This document shows, piece by piece, positions 1-10,449 of a DNA stretch of 64,000 nucleotides. The position numbers were made by a program, and so were the translations under genes. Source of the stretch: Heterocephalus glaber (lineage: Eukaryota; Chordata; Mammalia; Rodentia; Bathyergidae); NCBI RefSeq assembly GCF_000247695.1, contig NW_004624800.1:9162202-9226201 (forward strand), written 5' to 3'. The notes beneath the pieces were generated by a model. It did no database searches, was not told the origin of the DNA, and saw only the letters and a list, made by a program, of their open reading frames with translations. The first letter of the stretch is position 1. Each line of letters begins with the position of its first letter.

Positions 1-64
1 ATCAAACTCAGGACCTTGCGCTTGTGAAGCAGGCGCGATTCCACTGAGCTAAATCCCCGGCCCT
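1..64 (-). mobile_element. ID-type tRNA-derived SINE, cut by window start
   Basis: Read on the minus strand, this begins with the 5' end of the local ID-type SINE (GGGCCGGGGATTTAGCTCAG) and continues through a pol III B-box-like segment (GAGTTTGAT). The A-tail side lies outside the window. Other copies at 15.3, 21.0, 45.4 and 55.3 kb carry the same core. The match to the family is clear. The missing 3' part is a window effect, not a biological truncation. Confidence 0.85.
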
Positions 65-324
65 AGTTTGAATTTCTTGAGTCAGTAGTGAGCAGCAGTA
101 AACTGTGACACTTGAAATTATCTTTTACATTTTTCAAATCTACAAAGACTATTTATTACTGTGCTATGCAGAGGAACATATTGAATCTAACAGAGATGTA
201 GCCTAAAATCATTCACCACAAAATTTCTGGCTACTTAGCCAATTTGACTGCACAACACTGCCTCTCTGGAAGCCATTAAATATGATTATTCACATGGTTA
301 TTCAACATCTTATTCTTACAGTTG

Positions 325-1066
325 AAACCTGATTCACTTTACGTATGTGATTTGTTTCTTTTCTCTAACTGCTTGTAGAACTTTGTTCTTCTCTTGAGTT
401 TCTGGAATTTTAACAATTACATGCCTATGTGTAGAGTTTTTTGATCAAGACTATTTGGAGTCCTATATGCCTCACTTATCTGTATGTCAAGTTCTTTTCC
501 CCTGCTTGGGAAGTTTGCAGCCATTACTTTTGTGAAGAGCTTTTTTTATGTCATCTGCACTCTCTCCTGTTTCTTCATTGAATCCAATCAGTCTTATGTT
601 ATTCTTCTTTGCATTGTCTAGCAGCGGCTGGATTAATTTTCTCCTGTTCTCTTATAATTTTGAAGGAATTTTTCTTTTCCTGGTCATTAATTGCAATCTT
701 GTCTTCTATATCTGAAATTCTGTCCTCACATTGGCTCATTCTGCTGTGCAGACTTTCAGTGGAGTTTTTCATCTCCTGGAAATCTATTTGCATCTGTTTT
801 ATGGACTCCATTTGTTTCCTATGTTGGGATTCCATCATGTTCCTGAGCTCCTCTCTAGATTTATTAATCATGTCTTGCACTAGGAGCACAATTTCTCTTA
901 TTATCTGAGAAATTATTTCTGATTTCATTTTTTCCAGATCCCCTTTTGTCGCCAGTTCAGTGGGTCCAGGTGGTTGAGTATCAGAGTGTTCCATCTCATT
1001 TCCCTTTGGGGTTGCTGTAGGTGATCTGGAAGTCTGGTTTTGAGACTTATTTATGTGTTTTCTCAT
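325..1066 (-). pseudogene. L1 ORF1 (RNA-binding chaperone) pseudogene
   Basis: L1 ORF1 encodes the trimeric RNA-binding protein of the L1 ribonucleoprotein particle. The chosen start is the ATG at 1066-1064, which begins MRKHINKSQNQTS; the open frame extends upstream to 1114, but those codons lie in the leader. A lysine/glutamate-rich coiled coil covers roughly codons 40-150 (for example MESQHRKQMESIKQMQ and SQCEDRISDIEDKI). The frame breaks near 600. The RNA-binding and C-terminal domains continue in shifted frames, with recognisable pieces such as IRLIGFNEETGES, DIQISEAYRTPNSLDQ and REKKQITY. I count at least three frameshifts, so the gene is dead. The antisense frame at 609-908 is a shadow. 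Confidence 0.85.
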
Positions 1067-1300
1067 TTCGACTTGGGGGGGCAGGGGGGTGCTGTTGGCG
1101 CCTGCGTGGCTCACCTCGTCTGAGCTGGGAGAGGTGGGACAGGGGCCGGGAGCAGTGGTAGGGATGGTGGCCGGGAAGCCCCTTCCTCTGGCCCAGGATC
1201 AGTGGGAGGGCGGCTCAGAAGCTCCTACCTCTGGGCCGGGAATGGCAGGACCTGATTCACTCTATTCAGTTTTTATCACAACCACAACACAGCCCCACAC
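325..1300 (-). mobile_element. L1 LINE 5' portion (5' UTR and ORF1 only)
   Basis: Minus-strand L1 fragment. A GC-rich 5' UTR-like leader (about 1115-1300) contrasts with AT-rich flanks and runs into an ORF1 coiled-coil frame and the C-terminal domain. Similarity fades near 325, and no ORF2 or 3' UTR follows in this orientation. L1 copies usually keep the 3' end and lose the 5' end, so this is the reverse of the normal pattern. Later deletion or rearrangement is the likeliest cause. I did not find a convincing target-site duplication. The 5' boundary is approximate because the leader was judged by composition. Confidence 0.8.
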
Positions 1301-1310
1301 TTTGATATAA

Positions 1311-4300
1311 CTTTTCCAAATTTTATTAGAATTTCCCACTTGGATATTATAAAGTCTTTTGAAATCTGGTGTGCATATATTGTTTCCAGTTTACTTCTTT
1401 TAGTAAAACCAGTTGTCAATGTACATGTCTCTATTACTTTTAATGAGACTGCCTATGTGATTATCTTACAGATGATCTACTCACTGATTTCACACATTCA
1501 GTAACTGCAGCCTGAATAGTCTACTAGACAAATCATCAGAACATTAAAGTTCTGATCACTTCTCTCTTCATTAATATTTGCCGAATCCATGTTCACCTGA
1601 CTCTTCTATCTAATGTATACATTGTTTTCCACTTTTAAAGTATTCTTGCCTTGAAACTCCAAAGAGTAAAATGTATTGGCGTGTACTTTCCTGATTTCCC
1701 TCTTCTGTTTTTAAAATGCCTTGAACATCTGTATGTGTAGCCAATAAAGTATTATTTATCTGAACATTTCTAAAAACACAAAACCTTTGGAAATCATGCT
1801 AACACATCTAAACAGTGTCCTCCCTTATTATCTTCCTTCTTCATTTCATTTTCATTCTTTAGCACCTTTGTTAGGTGTAGAATCTGTATGAATGGGGCAG
1901 TGACATCATTTAAAATGAACTTACATGCCAAGAACTTTTCTAAAGCCTTGAGAAAATATATGCACCCATATCATAGAAGATCTTTCTATATATCAAAAAG
2001 TTTCAAATGTATCATCTCTTCTGAAGAGTTTGTTTCTGAGAATTTATTTAATTTCAAATGATTCAGTTTCATTATCACCTGAGGAACGGTTGGGAGCAGG
2101 TAGTCCTTAGAAGTGAGCCCAATAAGAGTGTGCTGATGAATCTGTCTGGCCCTTTGGCCCAGCTGCTGTGCCTGGATCCTAAGTGATCAACAGGGCTCGT
2201 AAGACCATGCTCCGAATCACTCCTTTCTGCATCAAAACAGGCAGATTATATAGCTTATTTTTCTCCAGTATCAGGCATTATAGAAATAATACATATTTTG
2301 AATATATTTGGTTTTTTATGAACACTGTGTTTATTTGCACAGCATACTTAGTGAATATGCCTACAATGCAATAGAGCAGAGTCACTCCTCATGTTATGAC
2401 TGAGTTCCACTTCTGTGACTAGGTTGCTATGTAAAGAAGAGGTCACTAAATGAAGAATTCTATATAATATGTACAATGCAATATCCAGAACAGAGAAATG
2501 GTCAAGGGAAACTCCCATTTGATGCCTTTGTTTTTATTCACCTATCTCTTATATGCAATACTGTAATGTTTGACAGAACATAAAAGTACAGTACTATACT
2601 GTACAGTATAGTCAGCAAAAATTACAGTACTGTATAAACAAGGTGTACTGTACAGAAAAAGACATTGAGGCTCTATAAACAAGATGTACAGAACTACATT
2701 AAAAACAGTTAAGTCCAAACACTCATTAAACAGGTAGATTGTTAAACTAGGAATATCTGTATATTCTAATAGAGCTATGTATATTGTGTATGCATGTGTG
2801 TGTAAAACTCTAACAATGAGTACATCTATCATTCAACTTTTGACTTGTAAATACTACTTTTACTAAAACTAACAGAATTTCCCTAGAGGAATAGCTAATT
2901 CTAGGTTTGAATATTGAAAATACAACAGATACTTGGAGTACCTTATAATTACAGAAAGTTAAGGATGGGCTTTTGAAAAAGTACAACTATGTCAAAAGAT
3001 CCTAGGACTCAACTCAACAAATCCTTGTTAGCCAATCCTTGAACAAATTGAGAGAAAAAGTAAAAATATGAGTTTGAGACGATTACACCAATAATAGGAT
3101 AAATATTCATAAGGCAATACTGATACAACTGCAGGACTTATTTAATTTATTAATTTATGGAGGAGAGGAAATAAATATTCCTTAAAATATTGTAGTAAGG
3201 AGCAAAGGAGGAATGAGTACACCTGAAAGTCGCCAATAGAATCACAGCTGTTCTCTGTAGGCAAGCTGATCTCTGTCTTTAGGCAAGGTCCACTAATGCT
3301 TGCTAAAGTTAATGGGCAGGAGTCCAAGGATACGGGGCAATGCTCAGCATTCCCCCCACAGGTGTGTAATAATTACTGTGATGCCTTAACCATAGATCTG
3401 CAAGGTCTTTGAAACTTCTCCCTCGAGCGCATGCAGCATAATTTCCCTTTCTTGAATGTGGTCAGGAATGAATGATTCACTTCTGACAAACAGAGTATGG
3501 AAAAGAAAACAGCAAGTTTGTTTAAAGGTGATCTGGCAAGACATCATCTCAACCAGACAAACAAGGTTAGTATGTGTGGCAGCATTCATATTGATATCAT
3601 AGATAACACGATATTCAAAACCCCCAGATTGATAATGAAATATCAGAAGGTCACAAATTGAAGAATATTAGTCTAAAGTATTCCTCTAATACCAGGAAAA
3701 ACAGGAAAAAACAGAAACTGTCACAAACAGGAGGAGATTAAAGAGACATGGTATCTGGAACAAAAAAAGAAAGTGGAAAGTGACTCCTGGAATAAAAAAA
3801 GAACATTAACAGAAAATTGGTAAATCTGAACAAAGTGTATGGGTTAGTTATTGGTATTCATTTCACAGCTTGGGAAATGTAGCATGATTTTATCCAACAT
3901 GAACATGTGAAAAAGCTGGATAAAGGGTATATAGGAACTCTCTTCAGTATCTTTGCAACTCTTCTGTAAATCTAAAAACACATAAAAATTTCAAAATTAA
4001 CTGAAACATATCCTGCCTCTCTTGTGAAGAGGAATTCACTTTTGAAGGCTAATTACATGTCCCTAACCATCAGTGAGATAGTCCAACTAAAGCGCTTTGC
4101 TGTAAAATGATCCACCTTACCTGAAAAATAGTTCTTTCTACTTATCACATTAAAATTCTAGCTGTAACAAATCACCACTATTAATAGGTGGCTAACTACA
4201 ATTAACCTTTAAGTTTATACATTAAAAACCAAAAGCTAAATTTTCTCCCAAAGTTTTTGGGAAGGTACATTTGTATTTTCTTGAATTCTCATGTTGCCAG

Positions 4301-4319
4301 TCTATTTTGAGAATATTTA
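1311..4319. other. AT-rich unique sequence, no gene seen
   Basis: No recognisable coding region or strong repeat was found. A local cluster of TACAGTAC/GTACTGTA words at about 2586-2655 can form small hairpins. Open frames here (for example 2183-2374, 2542-2832 and 3386-3589) are short and show no family resemblance. Ancient repeats too decayed to recognise by eye may be present. Confidence 0.5.
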
Positions 4320-4395
4320 GTCGACAATCACTTAACCTCTCTGATTTCTTTCCCATTTAGACACTGATTTTCAGATACTGTGCTTAGGTCTGTTA
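4320..4395 (+). repeat. MIR fragment
   Basis: The run CACTTAACCTCTCTGATTTC followed by TTTCCCATTTA resembles the MIR core around the CTCTGAGCCTCAGTTTCC word. It is short and diverged, so the call is tentative. Confidence 0.4.
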
Positions 4396-5384
4396 GTAAT
4401 ATGGCTTTTTAAAATACAGCCAGATGCTGTTCTCCTCACACACCCAGTCTCTAAAATAGCACTACTTCAAATTATTCTTTTCAGTAAAATAAGCCCAGCC
4501 CTTTCTCTTTCCCTTTCTCAAGGCTGACAAAGTAAAACCCAAGGCCCCTTTTCTTCAGTACAATCAACTTTATCTTCATGCATTTCTGCAACCTGTTTTT
4601 GATTTCAAAATATTTCAGGAAAAGTTTGTTATATACAAGAAACATGTAAATCTATTCTTTGTGACAAGGGCAAATACAGAATTCTTGAGAATAGACAATG
4701 ACTTTAACAATGAAAGAGTAATTTAATTATTTACCATTTCTTTTAAAAAGTTATAATGTATATATACTCTTTCGATTTTCCTAGAAATAATGGTTTGTAT
4801 ATGAAAAAAAGGAAATGTTACTTTTTAGATATACTCATATTTTTTAAAAAATGCTAAAATAAATATATTTTATTAAATTTTCATGATTATCATAGTCAAT
4901 ATTGGCCATTCTATGTGAAGATGTCACATGTTTACATCCAGTAGATCCAACTGTCTTTTTAATAGTAAAAATTTAAAAGTATGCAGTAATAACTCAGTTT
5001 GGCTATTGGATTTCCATTCATGTTATGTGAGTACTTCTCAGAACATCTGTTGGAATATAAAACAAAGTAGAAACAAACAAGGTCCTTAAGATGTGCATCC
5101 CAGGGGAGAGTGAGAAACTTGGATGAACCCTTGGCAAGTGCAGAGGTTCAAAAATAATCCCTGCACAGGGTGTAAGTGATGGTGACAGACAGATAGGATA
5201 TGTGGGGATGCAGGAGAGAATTAAACTATGTAAAGTGCGTGCCTCAAAATCACATCTACAAGAACAAGACTGTCCACTTGAAGTGGGGTCAATGCAGCTA
5301 GAAAAGTCATTCTAGGCAGAGAGATGTCTATGTAATGAGGGAGCTACAAGCTTGCCTGTGTGTTCACACTTCAGAGTTTATTGT

Positions 5385-5585
5385 ATAGTAGAAAGCATGG
5401 CATTACATGAGTCAGGACAGCTAGACTGGTATAAAATTACAAACATGGTTTTAGAGTACTGCAGTGGTGAAAAGAAATAACTATTTTCCTCATGTTATTG
5501 TGTGCCTACACAGCTTCTAGGATAAAGTGCAGCATTTACTAGGCAAACAGTGCATGGTAGTAGTTGTTATTATTTTTATCAGTGT
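5385..5585 (+). repeat. MIR SINE, diverged
   Basis: The order of weak matches follows the MIR consensus on the plus strand: a GTAGAAAGCATGG start, TTTTCCTCATGTTATTGTG in the middle, and GTAGTAGTTGTTATTATTTT at the end. Individual words are diverged, but their order and spacing support an old MIR copy. Confidence 0.5.
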
Positions 5586-5589
5586 GCTG

Positions 5590-6827
5590 TCATCATTTTA
5601 AATCATTATCATGCAGAAATAAGACTCTCAGACACTTTTTAAGCAGGACATTATCATGACCACATATGTAGTTGGAGTGAGTATGTTTTTATCCTATTGA
5701 CTTTTTGTCATTGTCTTTTAAGTATTTTCACTGTTGGGGCAGATAGGGACACAGACATCACGCAACTTAATAAGTCCAATTTTTATTTGGGAAGGACTAT
5801 TTTGGAGGAAATGTTCTCTATTCCAATCTCCATTAGCATAACCCTTGTTTTCAGGCCCCCTTTTATATTTTTCTACCCCTGACAAGTACGAAATTTCCAG
5901 ATCACATCATCTCCGCTGTCTCCATTTTCTCCTCATTTGTTCTCCTGCAACCACAGTTACTTTCCAAGGGTAGAATAAGAAGTGATTTTCAGCAGGCAGT
6001 CGAGTTAAAAATCTGTTGCTAGTCAGCAGTGGTCACATAGAGGAGGAATGCATTTCCACAAGAAAAAGGCTTTATTAGTGGAGGAAAAAAATCTCACTGG
6101 AAACTTCCCAAATGCAGTTAGATTGTGGTTTGATGTTGGTAATTTGGCTACATTGTATGTGGTACAATGGATTATTGCTCCTACCTGTTTGCACAGTTCC
6201 TGCAATAGGATTAGATGGAACCACCCACTGTTACGTGAGAATCCCTGTTCCTTCCATGGGAGTAGCGAGCCTCTGTTCCACATTGACTTTAATAGTGTGA
6301 TATGCTTAAACCATTGGATATGAACAGTTGTAATACTGACTGTGATTAGCAGAGATTTTAAATCTGATTATTTACTTTGGTCAACTGCTCGTTCTCTTGT
6401 TAGGTCCTCAGCCATGCAAAGGTCATGGCCCAAATAGTGGCTGCTTCTTTAGCCTGGTGCTTGGAATCACAAGCCCGGTGAAACTCAGTCCAGTCAACCC
6501 ACCCTTATTCTGCAATCCTCCCCCAGCAAGAATCTGACTTTGTAGTCAGGAGCCTTTGAGACTTGAGTGCTGTGACTTATTAACAACACAAAAGCTGACA
6601 GATTGTCCATGCTTTTGTTCCTCCAGCAGGCCTGAAACTTCTTCTATCACACTTTAGGATTAATATCCTAATATCAGAATACTTTCTCCATCAATATAAA
6701 TCCATAAGAAAACATTCGGTAAGAAGTCTAAAGCTGTAAGTCACAGACTAGATGTGAATAACTATGGAAATCATGATGGCATATTAAATTTGAAAACGGT
6801 AGTTCCTATAATCTAAATTCCCTAGTT
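5590..6827. other. Unique sequence, no gene seen
   Basis: No family resemblance was found on either strand. The two overlapping frames at 6048-6323 and 6023-6283 lie on opposite strands of the same bases and have no recognisable domains. Neither is called. Confidence 0.45.
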
Positions 6828-6947
6828 ACTTCATCCTTTGATGAATAGTCTTCTTCCATCCCATTTTTCAGACTAGAAATAATAAAGACTTCATCCTTTG
6901 ATGAATAGTCTTCTTCCATCCCATTTTTCAGACTAGAAATAATAAAG
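6828..6947. repeat. Perfect 60-bp tandem duplication
   Basis: Bases 6828-6887 are repeated without a mismatch at 6888-6947, beginning ACTTCATCCTTTGATGAATA and ending AATAAAG in both copies. The base before copy 1 (T) differs from the base before copy 2 (G), so the period is exactly 60. The unit is not a recognised transposon. Lack of divergence implies a recent event or an assembly error. Confidence 0.97.
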
Positions 6948-8104
6948 TTATTAAAATTAACATCTATTTTATTTTAGGATGCACTTGAAAGTTAAAATTG
7001 CCTTCTTATGTAACTAAACTGAAATATCAATTATTGAAATAAAATTCTTTATTATCTTGTAATTCTTAACTATTTTATCTTGAAGTTACATGAGAAAAGA
7101 GATACATAAAAATTTTCAGGTAAAACCATACATTGATCCCATATGTACTCTTGAGTTATAATTAGGTTTACAAACATTATGCCAGACCCCTCAAAAATCC
7201 TTAAAAATCCTGTGTAATTAACAAATGTGAAAATAGTCACCTATTTTATTTCTTTCTATAGACCAGATAAACATATTCAATGATATGTCGTATAATGAAT
7301 AAAAATTTGAAAATATAAACAATGTGGCATTACAAAATGCGGTGTCTGTCATTCATAATACAAAGTTGTAATTTGTGTAAAATTGAGATGAAATTTACTT
7401 CTAGTTATAAAAATAAATATTTTAAAGGCTTTGATTAGGAGTGTTTGATTATATTTCTCTGATTGAAATATTTCTAAAACTTGCATGCAATTTTCTAATG
7501 TGTAAGATTGTGTTTTATATCATTGCAATGTTTCTAAATTTTGTGCACCTCGATAGTCATCGGAACAAAATGTAATATTCTAGTCTATGTTACTCTTCTG
7601 TTTAATATTTATGCATAAAATAGAATGACTAATCCCAAATATCTAGAGGAAATATTGTCACTAATGGTAAACAATAAACTTACCATAAGAAAATAATGGC
7701 CTTTTTGTCACTTTGGTTTCAATAAACTATGATCTTGTGGTATTAGTGAAAGACAATATGCACAGAAATTTTATACTTTGTTATATACTTGCAGTACTTT
7801 CTTATATCCCACACAGAGATTATCTTTCTCAATCTAGAATGAATACAATATCTCTAGATCTGGGAGACTTGATGGCTTCAGACATAATTAACATCAACCT
7901 GGAGCTGCAGAACAAGCATCCTGTGTCCACCCACACCCACGTTTTCTGTGCTGCTGTGTTTCATAAAGAACTTGACATGCAGGAAGCCTGGCTACTAAAT
8001 TCTCCTCTGAGAAGCACAAGTGAAGAAAATGAGCGTAGCCTTGGGCTAAGCTGAAGCCCTGTCCAGGAGTAAGCAGAACCGTGGGATGGTGCTCAGGATG
8101 GGTG
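6948..8104. other. AT-rich unique sequence, no gene seen
   Basis: A 113-codon frame at 7713-8054 is the longest plus-strand frame here. It has no recognisable domain, no clear promoter and no exon context, and it stops just before the Tigger-like element. It is not called as a gene. Confidence 0.45.
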
Positions 8105-8450
8105 ACAAGGATTCACCTCTGCCTTCTCATGGATACCAAAATCCAAGAATGCTGGAGCCCATGACAGAAAATGGTGTGCTTTGCATTTAACCTATGCAAA
8201 ATCTCCCATATACTTTATCCATTTTTTTGTAGTACTGGAGATGGAACCCAGGACTGTGAGCATGTTAGGCAAGCACTGTACTACATCCCAGCCCTTCCTA
8301 TATCCTTTAAATCATATCTAGATTATTTATATTTTTGAATACAATGTAAGTGTTATGTAAATAGTTGTACTGAATAATGACAAGGAAAAAAATCTGTACA
8401 TGTTCATTACATATGCACAGTTTTTAGTTGAATCTAAGGATTTGGATCGG
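8105..8450. mobile_element. Tigger-like (TcMar) DNA transposon remnant, interrupted
   Basis: Non-autonomous DNA transposon of the MER2/Tigger type. Diagnostic words appear in family order: GGATACCAAAATCC (8131-8144), TTGCATTTAACCTATGCA, CTTTAAATCATATCTAGATT, ACAATGTAAGTGTTATGTAA, ATAATGACAAGGAAAAAA and CTGTACATGTTCATTACA. Both ends are worn, so exact termini and target duplication are not visible. It is split by an ID SINE. No transposase frame is present, and the outer terminal repeats are near-symmetric in this family, so strand is left open. Confidence 0.85.
8222..8294 (-). mobile_element. ID SINE nested in the Tigger-like element
   Basis: On the minus strand it reads GGGCTGGGATGTAGTACAGT, then GCTTGCCTAACATGC and CTGGGTTCCATCTCCAGTAC before a short A tail. 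It is close to the classical rodent ID consensus. Imperfect target duplicates flank it (CCATATACTTTATCC at 8206-8220 and CCTATATCCTTTAAA at 8297-8311). The Tigger consensus has this stretch only once, which confirms insertion into the older element. Confidence 0.85.
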
Positions 8451-8660
8451 GCAGATAAGGTAGAAGCTCACCTGTGCTGTCTTGTTGAAAGATCAATTCT
8501 ATGGCCACAGGAAGCTCACAAATACTGAGCAACTCTGACATTAAACCACATGAATTTATTACTTTTGTAGACCAAAAATGCCTAGAGTCAAATTCATATG
8601 TATTAGACGTTCTACCTGTTTTTCCTCACTTCTCATAATAAGCTTCAGACAAAGGTATTT

Positions 8661-8710
8661 CCCTCTCCTTCCCTCCCTCCCTTTCTCTCTCTCTCTCCCT
8701 CTCTCTCCCC
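8661..8710. repeat. Pyrimidine-rich CT/CCTT tract
   Basis: Nearly pure C/T run on the plus strand with CCCT and CTCTCT units. It abuts the A-tail end of the following minus-strand ID element, so it probably grew from that tail. Confidence 0.85.
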
Positions 8711-8785
8711 CCAGAAATTGAACCCCAGGACCTGGTGTATATTAAGCAAGTTCTCTACCACTAAGTTATATCCTTAGATCTTATT
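8711..8785 (-). mobile_element. Old ID-type SINE
   Basis: On the minus strand it reads ATAACTTAGTGGTAGAGAAC, then TTGCTTAATATACACCAGG and TCCTGGGGTTCAATTTCTGG. This matches the ID core with A box (CTTAGTGGTAG) and B box (GGTTCAATTTC). It lacks the GGTACC ending of the young family and keeps the GGTAGAG word of the classical ID, so it belongs to an older subfamily. Confidence 0.75.
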
Positions 8786-10137
8786 TCCTATACTTTTATA
8801 TGTTAAAATTTATCATCTAAAAAGTTACATATAATTTATAATACAAGGTATAACACTGATAATAAAAATTTACATTCACTGTGGGATTATTTGTTTCTGA
8901 CAATGAACAGGTTTCATTATATAGCTGGTATTTTAGAATGGCTATAATATTTTATAACTTCAAAAGAATAATATGGCCAATAGTTTGACCAAGAAATGTA
9001 AGTCTTTCTAAATAACGATGAGAGAAGTTTCATGGAAGAGAGGCTTCATGTGCAGTTTTCTGACTCTGGCAGCATTCAAAATTAAAATTTCCCATTTTTC
9101 CTTTAAGAAAGATCTATCAACACTTTTAATAAAAATAAATACAATGTAAATCTTTCTTGACATTTCTAATCTAATGAAGGAAAAAAGAAATAAAATGCTC
9201 TGCTTCCTGTCGTTTTTCCCAAAAAGCTTTGAAATAAACTTGTTCAGTGATGGCAGTATAGTAATGAAAAGCGTATAATGAAAATACCATTCTGACAGGT
9301 TTTCAAATACCTATTTGGAAATAAGAAAGTAACTTGTGCTATGAGAAGACTGAGTGGGCTATGACTGAAGTTAGAAGTAAAGAATATAATATCAAAGCGG
9401 CACATAATGAATGATAATTGTGTTCAAAATGGCATGTGACTAATAAGCAGACTTATAGCCAAGTATTCAAACCCAAGGCTTGGGCAAGATCAGCCCTTTT
9501 CTTATAGCAATCACAGGAGGTGTGTGATACATGAGAATGATTGTTCTGAGATTCACTTTAACAGAAGAGAAAACAATTTAATGGAGTTATGAGAATTTTC
9601 CCAGTTAGAAACATAAAAATATCCAGAATATTTAAAGAAATAAATGATGAGAATGAATTTTCCCAAGAATTGCATTAACTTTATTTATTGGCAGCTGAAT
9701 ATGTTCTGTCTGTTCGTTCATGATCTCACTTATGCTGGATTTTAAACTGATGGAGTTGGAATTAATAATATTACTTGAAAAGATGATTCATTAGACACTT
9801 AAGCAATTTTATCAAATGCTAGTCATGAGGTTGGTAGCCATTAGGTCACAAAGTTCAAATTTGAATCTAACTCCCAAATCCATGATTTTTTTTTTTGCCA
9901 ATGTATAGTAATAACTAATATGTGAAGTGTAGCATCTAACATTTAAAATGAAAACAAATACCATACAATAAACCCCGATAGTTTTCTTTTCAAACCACAT
10001 CCTCAGTCAAGTCATAAAACCCATGTTCCTCCTACCTGCTTTTTAAAAATTTTTTATTGCTTCTTTTCAGATCAATAAATATTGTCTAAGAGTGAAGATC
10101 CAGAATGAAAATAATAGAATAAGTGGCATAGTCTGGC
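8786..10137. other. AT-rich unique sequence, no gene seen
   Basis: No coding or repeat family could be supported. A run of T at about 9888-9896 sits inside the minus-strand frame 9812-10000, which has no recognisable features. Confidence 0.45.
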
Positions 10138-10250
10138 ACTAACCTAAGAATGAATGAACACTGGAGAAATATGCCCTATTACATATAAGAATAGACTAAC
10201 CTAAGAATGAATGAACACTGGAGAAATATGCCCTATTACATATAAGAATA
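10138..10250. repeat. Perfect 57-bp tandem duplication
   Basis: Bases 10138-10194 are repeated from 10195. Both copies begin ACTAACCTAAGAATGAATGA and end ATATAAGAATA; the second lacks only the last base of the unit. No mismatches were seen. The unit is not a recognised transposon. It lies about 3.2 kb from a similar 60-bp duplication at 6828-6947 with unrelated sequence. Confidence 0.97.
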
Positions 10251-10361
10251 ATTAATATAAAGTATAAAGGTAGAAGAAAATATCAATGGGTACATATAAA
10301 CATTTTTTAAAAACTTGGACAAATGAGCCCTTTATTTCAGAGTCAATTTTAATCATCAGGA

Positions 10362-10449
10362 TTTTTTTTTTTTGTACCAGGGATCGAACTCTGGTCCTTG
10401 GGCTTTCAAGGTAGGTGGCGGGTAACCACTGAGCTAAATCCCCGGCCCC
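10362..10449 (-). mobile_element. ID-type SINE, young local family
   Basis: Minus-strand copy with a T12 run on the plus strand as its A tail, then GTACCAGGGATCGAACTCTG and the end TGAGCTAAATCCCCGGCCCC. A and B boxes are recognisable. Clear target duplicates were not found. Confidence 0.9.

Noticed and set aside
609..908. 99-codon plus-strand frame
   Set aside because: Exact antisense shadow of the L1 ORF1 coiled coil.
2586..2655. Cluster of GTAC palindromes as a possible regulatory site
   Set aside because: Short AT-rich words with irregular spacing; chance or an old decayed element is enough to explain it.
7713..8054. 113-codon plus-strand frame just before the Tigger-like element
   Set aside because: No family resemblance and no gene context.
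6828..10250. CRISPR-like array from exact repeats
   Set aside because: The repeats are two separate tandem duplications of unrelated units without spacers, in mammalian DNA.
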